Below are positions 42,475 through 49,931 of a DNA stretch of 59,152 bases, piece by piece. The translations under genes and the position numbers were made by a program. The notes under the pieces are model-generated. The model did no database searches and was not told the origin of the DNA. It worked only from the letters and a program-made list of their open reading frames with translations. How positions within the stretch are numbered: the first letter of the stretch is position 1; each line of letters opens with the position of its first letter. The stretch comes from Sphingomonas sp. GM_Shp_1 (lineage in GTDB: Bacteria > Pseudomonadota > Alphaproteobacteria > Sphingomonadales > Sphingomonadaceae), in NCBI RefSeq assembly GCF_026540895.1, contig NZ_JALNUR010000022.1:1-59152 (forward strand). Reading direction: 5' to 3'.

Positions 42475-43580
42475 TGCGGGTGTTGAAGATTCTGCTGTGG
42501 AGCCTGTTGCTGGGGGCGACAGCGCCCGTGCTGGCGCAGGCACCGGAGGGTCGCCGGATGGTGATCGTCGACGACGAAGGCTTCGGTCTGGGCCATGTGA
42601 TGCTGCTCGACGCGCCGGGTGTCGAGGTGCTGGGCATCACCACCGTATCCGGCAATGTGTGGGCCAACCGCGCGACCGCCATGGCGCTGAAGGGCGTCGA
42701 GCGGATGAACCGCAACGTTCCCGTCGTACAGGGCGCGACCTATCCGCTGGTCAATTCCGAGGCGCTGACCGAACGCTGGGAAGCGCTGTACGGCAAGCTG
42801 ACCTGGAAGGGCGCGTGGATGAAGCAATGGGTCGAGCCGACCCAGCAGAGCACCCCGCCCTATCACCGCGCCGACGATCCCGTCGACCTGCCCGGCGGCA
42901 ACCCGACCCGCCGCCCCTCGCCCGAGATCGCCGCCAATTTCCTGCTCCGCATGGTGCACGAGCATCCGGGGCAGGTGACGATCATCGCCATGGGGCCGCT
43001 GACCAATCTGGCGCTGGCGCAGCGGCTCGACCCGGCCTTTGCCGGACTGGCCAAGGAGCTGGTCTATATGGGCGGCAGCTTCAATCCGCGTCAGGTGCGC
43101 AAGGGCGTATCGGCGGACCAGTTCGCGCGCGAGTTCATCCACTCCCCCCGCCGCGAGTTCAACGCGCGCTTCGATCCCGAAGCGGCCAGCATCGTGTCGC
43201 GCAGCCCGTGGCGGCGCATCACCGTGGTGCCCTCCGACCCGTCGACCGCGACCGAGTTGACCCCGGCGCTGATCGCCAAGCTCCGCGCCGTATCGCCGCC
43301 CGCCATCGCCGCCTGGATCGGCGGGATGGAGCCCGGCTTTCCAATGTGGGACGAGATCGCCGCCGCGGTCTGGCTGGACCCGACGCTCGTCACCGGGCGG
43401 CAGAGCGCCTTCGTCGACTATAATACGCAGTTCGGGCCCGGCTATGGCGACACGCTGTCGTGGAATGAGGGCTATCAGCCCGGCCTGGGCGAGCAGCGCG
43501 CCGAGGTGGTCCGCGCGATCGATCCCGTCCGGCTGGAGGCGCTAATGCTGCGCCTGATGGCGCGGCCCGCCCGGCGGTAG
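42471..43580 (+). CDS. Exported nucleoside hydrolase-like protein with altered metal motif
   Basis: The 369-residue protein begins MMRVLKILLWSLLLGATAPVLAQA, a signal peptide cut after ALA/AQA, so it acts in the periplasm. Family marks are GITTVSGNVWANRATAMAL, IIAMGPLTNLALAQ, YMGGSF and EFNARFDPEAASIV. The N-terminal DxDxxxDD motif, which holds calcium and the catalytic Asp, reads VDDEGFGLGH (33-42): the first Asp is there but the last two are Leu and Gly. The Asp near the C-terminus (MWDEIAAAVW) is kept. It may cleave purine nucleosides to base and ribose, or may have changed chemistry. The ATG overlaps the guaD stop. Confidence 0.82.
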   Translation: MMRVLKILLWSLLLGATAPVLAQAPEGRRMVIVDDEGFGLGHVMLLDAPGVEVLGITTVSGNVWANRATAMALKGVERMNRNVPVVQGATYPLVNSEALTERWEALYGKLTWKGAWMKQWVEPTQQSTPPYHRADDPVDLPGGNPTRRPSPEIAANFLLRMVHEHPGQVTIIAMGPLTNLALAQRLDPAFAGLAKELVYMGGSFNPRQVRKGVSADQFAREFIHSPRREFNARFDPEAASIVSRSPWRRITVVPSDPSTATELTPALIAKLRAVSPPAIAAWIGGMEPGFPMWDEIAAAVWLDPTLVTGRQSAFVDYNTQFGPGYGDTLSWNEGYQPGLGEQRAEVVRAIDPVRLEALMLRLMARPARR

Positions 43581-43600
43581 AGGGGATCAGCATTCACCTA

Positions 43601-43623
43601 TTCCTCCCCTTGCAGGGGAGGAA
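43601..43623. repeat. Palindromic repeat family C, bare hairpin
   Basis: TTCCTCCCCTTGCAGGGGAGGAA is a perfect palindromic hairpin equal to one end of the family C elements. It lies between the convergent nucleoside hydrolase and LysR genes and could terminate both. Confidence 0.75.
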
Positions 43624-43654
43624 TGGCCCCCCTTCCACGCCCGTGGATCAGCCT

Positions 43655-44575
43655 CTACGACGCAGGCGGGATGTAGGCGAACTGGCTGAATCGCGCCTCG
43701 ATTTCGCGCATCACCATCGCGGCGGCGTACGAGGGCGTCCGCGCCGTCGCCGTGCATAGCGCCAGCGTCATCGGGCGCAGCACCTTATCCGTGATGCGGG
43801 TAAAGGCCAGCGTGCCGGCGCGAACCTCGGTCGTCACGTCCAGCGAGGTGAGGATGCCGACACTGTCCCCCTCCTGGATCAGCGAGGCGATCATCTGGAT
43901 ATTGTCCGAGGTCACGCGCCGGTGGAGCGTGACGCCCGACGTCCCCTCCAGCACCGCAACCTGCTGGTGCACCGCCAGCGGCGCGGCGGGCAGGATCACC
44001 GACTGGCCGTCGCAATCGGAGAAGCGGACACCCGCCTTGCCCGCCAGCGGATGGCCCGGCGGCGAAACGACGCCCAGCACCACATCGACAAAGGCACGCA
44101 CCGTCAGGTCCTGATAGGATTGCGGATCGAACAAGATGCCGAAATCGACATCGTTGGCGGCGATGGCGCGCCGCACCTGTTCGTTGCCCAGCACATGGAC
44201 GCCCATGGTGATGCCGGGGTGGCTCTGCTGGATCGCATGGATCGCGGCGGGCATATGCCCCTTGGCCAGCGCGTCGATCACCGCGATGTCGACATGACCG
44301 CGCTTCAGCCCGCGCAAGTCCTCGATCTGCGCCAGCGTGTCGCCCAGTTGCTTCTGCCAGCGCCCGCCCGCCGCCATCATCACCTCGCCCGCCGCAGTCA
44401 GGCGCAGGCCGGTGGGAAGCCGCTCGAACAGTTGGACGCCCAGCCGCGCTTCGGCGTTCAATATCTGCCGGTCGATGGCCGAGGCCGAGACCGACAGTTC
44501 ATCCGCGGCGCGCCGGATCGACCCCAGCCGCCCGACCGCCATGAAATACCGGATGAAGCGCGATAGGGCGGGCAT
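43655..44575 (-). CDS. LysR-family regulator divergent from the TonB receptor
   Basis: The 306-residue protein has a LysR helix-turn-helix (FMAVGRLGSIRRAADELSVS; ASAIDRQILNAEARLGVQLF; LRLTAAGEVMMAAGG) and an effector-binding domain (GHVDIAVIDALAKGHMP; DFGILFDPQSYQDL; SVGILTSLDVTTEV). It is divergent from the receptor/NUP/deaminase genes with 221 bases between, the classic LysR arrangement. It therefore probably controls those genes and itself. A TTGC-N8-GCAA dyad sits in the shared region, and part of that region recurs before the permease/xdh operon. Purines as co-inducers are inferred from context. Confidence 0.9.
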   Translation of the reverse strand: MPALSRFIRYFMAVGRLGSIRRAADELSVSASAIDRQILNAEARLGVQLFERLPTGLRLTAAGEVMMAAGGRWQKQLGDTLAQIEDLRGLKRGHVDIAVIDALAKGHMPAAIHAIQQSHPGITMGVHVLGNEQVRRAIAANDVDFGILFDPQSYQDLTVRAFVDVVLGVVSPPGHPLAGKAGVRFSDCDGQSVILPAAPLAVHQQVAVLEGTSGVTLHRRVTSDNIQMIASLIQEGDSVGILTSLDVTTEVRAGTLAFTRITDKVLRPMTLALCTATARTPSYAAAMVMREIEARFSQFAYIPPAS

Positions 44576-44623
44576 GCGCTAATTTTTGCAACGGATCGTC
44601 GTCATCATTGCGTTTGAATGCAA
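44576..44623. promoter_or_regulatory. LysR-type operator region between regulator and TonB receptor
   Basis: TTGCGTTTGAATGCAA (44608-44623) is a TTGC-N8-GCAA dyad, which fits the T-N11-A rule for LysR sites. The adjoining GCGCTAATTTTTGCAACGGA (44576-44595) has a near copy at 35121-35140. Both lie just upstream of the regulator's ATG at 44575, so autoregulation is likely. Confidence 0.5.
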
Positions 44624-44796
44624 CGACGGTGCGCCGTACGTCAATCGTCAAAGTCGGGCGTGCCACGCGAAGCCGACAGGCGATGTCCGCAAAGGACGGG
44701 CACTTAGGGCACGAACCGGCAGGGCCAAGGGAGAGGCGGGGACATTAGCGACGGACCGGTCCGAGGAAACGGATCGGACGTCACAGGGGGCTGACC

Positions 44797-47286
44797 ATGA
44801 TGATACGCGCTTGCTCGCATTCCACCATTTCGCATGCCCTGAAGCCGCGGCGCGGCGCGGGGCTCGCACTTGCCGTGTCGCTGTTGTGCGGGACGGCGCT
44901 GGCCACGCCCGCTTATGCGCAGGACAGCACGGCACCCGCCGCCGCCGAGCCCGCCGCCCAGGACGGCAGCGAGATCGTCGTCACCGGCTCGCTCGACGCG
45001 CTGCCGGTCAAGGACGTCGGCTCGGTCTTCGGCTTCGACAAGACGCTGGTGGAAACGCCGCGCTCCGCCTCGACGATCAGCGACGAGCAGATCGAGCGTT
45101 TCGGCATCACCGACATCTATGACCTGGTGTCGCAGTCGCCGGGCACCTTCACCAACTCCTTCTTCGGGGTGGGCGGCGCGCTCGATATTCGCGGCACGCC
45201 GGGCGAGACCTATTTCCGGGGCGTCCGGCGGCTCGACAATGCGGGCAATTATCCGACGCCGATCGCCGCCGCCGACCGGATCGACATCGTGCGCGGCCCC
45301 GCTTCGCCCATCTATGGCCCGTCCAAGACCGGCGGTTACCTGAACTTCGTGCCCAAATCGGCGCGGGTCGCGGGCGGCGCGCTGCTGAGCAAGCCGACCG
45401 GCGAGGTCAGCTATACCGGCGGCAGTTGGGACCGGAACAACCTTCGCGCCGAGGTGCGCGGTCCTGCCAAGATACTGGGCGCCGATCTGGGCTATAGCCT
45501 CTATGCCGAGATCGAGGATTCGGGCAGCTATTACCGCAACATGTCGACCAAGCAGACCATCCTGCAAGGCTCGTTCGACCACCAGCTGACCGACCGCATC
45601 CGCATCGAATTCGGCGGCCAGTACCAGAATTTCAAAGGCCAGCAGAATGGCGGCTGGAACCGCCTGACCCAGAAGCTGGTCGATGACGGCACCTATATCA
45701 CCGGCACCGCCAAGCCGCTCGACACCAATGGCGACGGCCAGATTTCGCAGGGCGAGATCAACGCATCGATCCCCGGCGGCCTGTCGATCTTCGGCAATTT
45801 CACCTGCCCGAACAGCACGTCCAGCCCCTTCGCCAGCGGCTTCACCAATGCCTGTTTCACCCAGACCTATCCGCAGTTGAACCTGGTCAACACCGGCACC
45901 ACCACGCTCAGCCGTCGCGACGTGCTGACCGGCGTGAACGACAAGCTGACCAACAAGCAGACGACCCTCTATTACGACATCACGTTCGAGGGTGCGGACG
46001 ATCTGACCGTCAAGAACCAGCTGTTCTTCGACAACACCGAGAATATCAACAACAATGATTACGGCTTCTCGCAGCGCGTCAATTCCTATGTCATCGAGGA
46101 CAAGATCGTTGCAGCCAAGTCGATCCAGACCAGCCTCGGCAAATTCTCGGCCCAGTTGTCGCCCTCGATCCGTTACGTCAATTTCAACTATGGCGACGAT
46201 TTCGATTACGAATATTTTCACCGCGTCGACCTGACCCAGGGCTATACCCCGGCGTCGAACCGGCTGCTGTCGAACGAGTGCAATTGCGGCTATACCGACC
46301 GCGTCTTCGGCCACACCACCGATTACGGCATCGCCGCACTGGTCGACCTGGATTTCTCCTTCGGCCTCGACCTGCTGCTGGGTGGCCGGTACGACAAGGT
46401 CGACGCGTCTTCGCGCTATGACCCGACGGTGATGGACCGGGTGCCGACGCGCGTCTCGGCCAAGGGCAGCGACGATGGCTGGTCCTGGACCGCCAGCGCG
46501 TCGTACAAACTGCCCTTCGGCATCATCCCCTATGCCACCGCGTCGCAGCAATCGACGATCATCGTCGGCCAGGGCGCCGAAGTCCTGCCCGAAGCGGTGG
46601 CGTCGGGCTTCATGTCGACCTCGCGCCTGTATGAGGGCGGCGTGAAGGGAAGCTGGCTGAACGACACGCTCTATGCCGCGCTGTCGGTCTACAAACAGGA
46701 GCGGACCGACTTCAACATCCAGTCGATCACCGTCAACCAGGCGGTCGAGACGACCGGCGTGGAGGCGGAGGCGCGCTGGGCGGTCGACCGGCATTTGCTG
46801 GTCACCGGCGCCTATACCCATACCGAGGTCGTCAACCTGACCGCGCTGGAAGCGGGGACGCTGTTTGGCTTCTTCGGTATCGAGGATCTGGTCAACGTCA
46901 CCGATCCGACGCTGCACCTGGGCGGCCAGCCGATCGGCCTGATCCCGATCCCGGACCGCAATGCCGCGCGCCGGGCGGGCATCCCCGCCAACCTCTATTC
47001 CGCCACGGCGACCTATGCCTTCGACAACGGCCTGTCGCTCAGCGGCAGCGTGGTGAAGGTGGACTCGGTGTTCTCCGGCCAGTCGCAGGCGGTGCGCCTG
47101 CCTGGCTATACGCTGGTCGACCTGTCGAGTTCGTACCAGACCGGCCCGTGGCTGTTCCGCGTGGTCGTCAAGAACGCGACCAATGCACGCTATTTCCGCG
47201 CCAACTTCACCGAATTGTTCGGCAGCACCATCGTCCTGCCCGAACGCCCGCGCAGCTTCCTGGCGTCGGCCGTCTATAAATTCTGA
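44797..47286 (+). CDS. TonB-dependent outer membrane receptor, predicted purine/nucleoside uptake
   Basis: The 829-residue receptor has a signal peptide ending about residue 41 (TPAYA-QD), then a TonB-box region DGSEIVVTGS and a plug domain (SDEQIERFGITDIYDLVSQ; GETYFRGVRRLDNAG; ADRIDIVRGPASPIYGPSKT). A 22-strand barrel closing with an aromatic tail AVYKF completes it. It imports a ligand through the outer membrane using TonB energy. The ligand is unknown. Its place in front of an exported NUP-family protein and a deaminase, and next to a LysR gene, suggests purine nucleosides or related compounds. No TonB/ExbBD genes are in the window. Confidence 0.9.
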   Translation: MMIRACSHSTISHALKPRRGAGLALAVSLLCGTALATPAYAQDSTAPAAAEPAAQDGSEIVVTGSLDALPVKDVGSVFGFDKTLVETPRSASTISDEQIERFGITDIYDLVSQSPGTFTNSFFGVGGALDIRGTPGETYFRGVRRLDNAGNYPTPIAAADRIDIVRGPASPIYGPSKTGGYLNFVPKSARVAGGALLSKPTGEVSYTGGSWDRNNLRAEVRGPAKILGADLGYSLYAEIEDSGSYYRNMSTKQTILQGSFDHQLTDRIRIEFGGQYQNFKGQQNGGWNRLTQKLVDDGTYITGTAKPLDTNGDGQISQGEINASIPGGLSIFGNFTCPNSTSSPFASGFTNACFTQTYPQLNLVNTGTTTLSRRDVLTGVNDKLTNKQTTLYYDITFEGADDLTVKNQLFFDNTENINNNDYGFSQRVNSYVIEDKIVAAKSIQTSLGKFSAQLSPSIRYVNFNYGDDFDYEYFHRVDLTQGYTPASNRLLSNECNCGYTDRVFGHTTDYGIAALVDLDFSFGLDLLLGGRYDKVDASSRYDPTVMDRVPTRVSAKGSDDGWSWTASASYKLPFGIIPYATASQQSTIIVGQGAEVLPEAVASGFMSTSRLYEGGVKGSWLNDTLYAALSVYKQERTDFNIQSITVNQAVETTGVEAEARWAVDRHLLVTGAYTHTEVVNLTALEAGTLFGFFGIEDLVNVTDPTLHLGGQPIGLIPIPDRNAARRAGIPANLYSATATYAFDNGLSLSGSVVKVDSVFSGQSQAVRLPGYTLVDLSSSYQTGPWLFRVVVKNATNARYFRANFTELFGSTIVLPERPRSFLASAVYKF

Positions 47287-47337
47287 TGGTGCGTGGCGGG
47301 GGTAGCGGACGGACCGCTTCCCCCGCCCGGCCGGAGT

Positions 47338-48441
47338 ATGATCATGGTTCCTTTCCTCACCGGCCTGCTTCTCGTCGCCACGGCCACCGGGGCACAGGCC
47401 CCCGCCCAGCCTCCAACCAAGCCGCCCGCCCCGCTATGCGCCATCGCCGCGCCCTGCGCCCGCCCGCTGCCGGTGCGCATGGTGGTCGTCTCCATGTTCG
47501 AGATCGGCAAGGACGAGGGCGACACCGCCGGGGAGTTCCAGCTGTGGAAGACCCGGCGCAACCTGCGCCAGCGCATTCCCTTCCCCCACGGCTATCACGA
47601 CCTGTATTACAACCCGGACACGCAGATATTGGGCGTCGTCACCGGTGTCGGCTCGGTCCGCTCGGCGGCGGCGATCACCGCGCTGGGCCTCGACACGAGG
47701 CTGGACCTGTCGCGCGCCTATTGGCTGGTCGCCGGGATCGCCGGGATCGACCCGGAAGATGCCTCGATCGGATCGGCGGCCTGGGCGCGCTATGTCGTCG
47801 ATGGCGACCTGGCGCATGAGATCGATGCGCGCGAGATTCCCGCCGACTGGAAAAGCGGCTATTTCCCGCTGGATCGCAAAGGACCGAACGACCCCACCCC
47901 GCCACGCACCGATGGCGGCGAGGTCTTCGCCCTCAATCCGGGACTGACGGAATGGGCCTATCGGCTGACCCGCGATACGGCCCTGCCCGACGATCCCTCG
48001 ATCGCCCGCGAACGCGCGCGCTATACCGATCATCCCAATGCGCGAAAGCCGCCCTTCGTGCTGATCGGCGACCAGTTCTCGGCGATGACCTTCTGGCACG
48101 GCGCGCTGCTCAATCGGTGGGCCAATGACCACACCCGCTATTTCACACGAGGAAAGGGCGAGTTCGTGACCAGCGCCATGGAGGAGACGGGCACGCTCCA
48201 GGCCATCGCCTATCTCTCGAAGATCGGACGCGTCGACAAGGACCGTGTCCTCGTGCTGCGCGCCGGGAGCAACTATACCATGCCGCCGCCGGGGGTCGCG
48301 GCGGCGGACTATCTGCTGCGCGAGAATGAGGGCTATGCGGGCCTCGGTGCGTCGGTGGAGAGCCTTTACCGGGTCGGCAACCGCGTGGTCGAGGAACTGC
48401 TCGCCCATTGGGATCGCTACGGCCAGACGCCGCCGAAATGA
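47338..48441 (+). CDS. Exported NUP-family protein (annotated purine nucleoside permease), probable nucleosidase/phosphorylase fold
   Basis: About 367 residues. It starts MIMVPFLTGLLLVATATGAQA, a signal peptide, and has no further membrane segment, so it cannot be a channel-like permease. The body has VVSMFEIGKDEGDTAGEFQL, GVVTGVGSVRSAAAITALG, LVAGIAGIDPEDASIGSAAW and SAMEETGTLQAIAYLSKIG. These echo the GxGK, AGG and MEGAA blocks of the PNP/MTA nucleosidase superfamily. By name the family is linked to the fungal nucleoside permease NUP. I infer a periplasmic enzyme or binding protein for purine nucleosides. It follows the receptor after 51 bases and overlaps the deaminase gene. Confidence 0.8.
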   Translation: MIMVPFLTGLLLVATATGAQAPAQPPTKPPAPLCAIAAPCARPLPVRMVVVSMFEIGKDEGDTAGEFQLWKTRRNLRQRIPFPHGYHDLYYNPDTQILGVVTGVGSVRSAAAITALGLDTRLDLSRAYWLVAGIAGIDPEDASIGSAAWARYVVDGDLAHEIDAREIPADWKSGYFPLDRKGPNDPTPPRTDGGEVFALNPGLTEWAYRLTRDTALPDDPSIARERARYTDHPNARKPPFVLIGDQFSAMTFWHGALLNRWANDHTRYFTRGKGEFVTSAMEETGTLQAIAYLSKIGRVDKDRVLVLRAGSNYTMPPPGVAAADYLLRENEGYAGLGASVESLYRVGNRVVEELLAHWDRYGQTPPK

Positions 48442-49799
48442 CGCTGACCGTCCTGCACTCGGCCGCCGCGCTCGTCACGATGAACGACGATGCGGAGGAG
48501 ATCGCCGATGGTGCCATCGCCTGGCAGGACGGGGTCATCGTCGCGGTCGGTACGACCGAGGCGCTCACCCCGCTGCGCCGCACCGCCGACCGGACGGTCG
48601 ACGCGCAAGGCTGCGTCGTCACGCCGGGGCTGGTCAACACCCATCACCATCTGTTCCAGTCGCTGACCCGCGCGGTGCCGGGCGCCACCGACGCCTCGCT
48701 GTTCGGCTGGCTGCGGCGGCTCTATTCGATCTGGGCGCGTTATCGCCCCGACGACCTCTATGCCTCGACCCGGCTGGGTCTGGCCGAGCTGGCGCTGGCC
48801 GGGTGCACACTCAGCACCGACCATCTGTATCTCTATCCGAACGGGGTGACGCTGGACGACAGCATCGCCGCCGCCGCCGCGATCGGCCTCCGCTTCCACC
48901 CGACGCGCGGCGGCATGAGCGTCGGTGAGAGCGCGGGCGGCCTGCCCCCCGATGCGCTGGTCGAGCGCGAGGATGCCATCCTGGCCGACACCATCCGGGT
49001 GATCGACCGCTTCCACGATCCCGCCCCCGGCGCGATGGTCCGCATCGGGGTCGCGCCCTGTTCGCCCTTTTCGGTCAGCGAGGGGCTGATGCGCGACGCG
49101 GCGCTGCTCGCGCGCGACAAGGGGGTGATGCTCCATACCCATCTGGCCGAGGATGAGGACGATGTCGCCTTCTCGCTCGCCCGCTTCGGCTGCCGCCCCG
49201 GCGTCTATGCCGAGCGGCTGGGCTGGACGGGCCGCGACGTGTGGATGGCCCACTGCGTCAAGCTGGACGCCGACGAGATCGCGCTGTTCGCCGCGACCGG
49301 CACCGGGGTCGCGCATTGCCCTTGCTCCAATTGCCGACTGGGGTCGGGGATCGCACCGGTGACGCACATGCTCGCCGCCGGGGTGCCGTTGGGGCTGGGC
49401 GTGGACGGATCCGCCTCCAATGACAGCGGACATCTGTTGCAGGAGGCGCGGCAGTCGCTGCTGCTCCAGCGTGTTGCCAACGGGGCGGAGGCCTTTGCCC
49501 CGCGCGCAGCCCTGCGGCTGGCGACACGCGGCGGTGCGGAAATGCTGGGCCGCGACGATTGCGGCGCGCTGACGGTCGGTCGACGCGCCGACCTGGCGGT
49601 GTGGGACATGGGCGCGGCCGCCTCCATGGGGGCCTGGGACTTAGTGGCCGGGCTGGTCCTCTGCCCGCCCGGCGGGGTGCGCGACCTGTTCGTCGAAGGC
49701 CGGGCGGTCGTGTCGGAGGGCGCGCTGGTCGGCGTGTCAGAGGCCGAGATCCTCGCCGATGCCCGGCGCTCGGTGGCCCGGCTACGCGACGCCGCCTGA
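48438..49799 (+). CDS. 8-oxoguanine deaminase-like amidohydrolase
   Basis: The 453-residue cytoplasmic protein of the TRZ/ATZ amidohydrolase branch has HxH at residues 69-71 (PGLVNTHHHLFQSLTRAVPG). HTHLAEDEDD, MAHCVKLDADE, CPCSNCRLGSGIAPV and DGSASNDSGHLLQEARQSLL follow. The last two blocks are those I associate with 8-oxoguanine deaminases, which convert 8-oxoguanine to urate. That product would enter this pathway directly. Hydroxyatrazine-type hydrolases are the main alternative. The ATG at 48438 overlaps the NUP stop by four bases. Specificity is not proven by sequence. Confidence 0.82.
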   Translation: MTLTVLHSAAALVTMNDDAEEIADGAIAWQDGVIVAVGTTEALTPLRRTADRTVDAQGCVVTPGLVNTHHHLFQSLTRAVPGATDASLFGWLRRLYSIWARYRPDDLYASTRLGLAELALAGCTLSTDHLYLYPNGVTLDDSIAAAAAIGLRFHPTRGGMSVGESAGGLPPDALVEREDAILADTIRVIDRFHDPAPGAMVRIGVAPCSPFSVSEGLMRDAALLARDKGVMLHTHLAEDEDDVAFSLARFGCRPGVYAERLGWTGRDVWMAHCVKLDADEIALFAATGTGVAHCPCSNCRLGSGIAPVTHMLAAGVPLGLGVDGSASNDSGHLLQEARQSLLLQRVANGAEAFAPRAALRLATRGGAEMLGRDDCGALTVGRRADLAVWDMGAAASMGAWDLVAGLVLCPPGGVRDLFVEGRAVVSEGALVGVSEAEILADARRSVARLRDAA

Positions 49800-49807
49800 A
49801 TATATAA

Positions 49808-49927
49808 TTCCTCCCCTGCAAGGGGAGGTGGCAGGCCGTCAGGCCTGACGGAGGGGTGTCGCGCTATCGAAAGGGTTACACCCTTCCGTCACGCTTCGCG
49901 CGACACCTCCCCTTGCAGGGGAGGAAT
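49808..49927. repeat. Palindromic repeat family C, copy 4
   Basis: The hairpin TCCTCCCCTGCAAGGGGAGG at 49809-49828 and the mirrored end CCTCCCCTTGCAGGGGAGGA flank inner GGAGGGGTGTCGC and CGCGACACC blocks. It fills the 132-base gap between the convergent 8-oxoguanine deaminase and NCS2 permease genes and could be a two-way terminator. Confidence 0.85.
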
Positions 49928-49931
49928 GGAG

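Noticed and set aside
44704..46917. A 737-codon open frame on the minus strand
   Set aside because: Antisense to the TonB-dependent receptor; it shows no recognisable domain.
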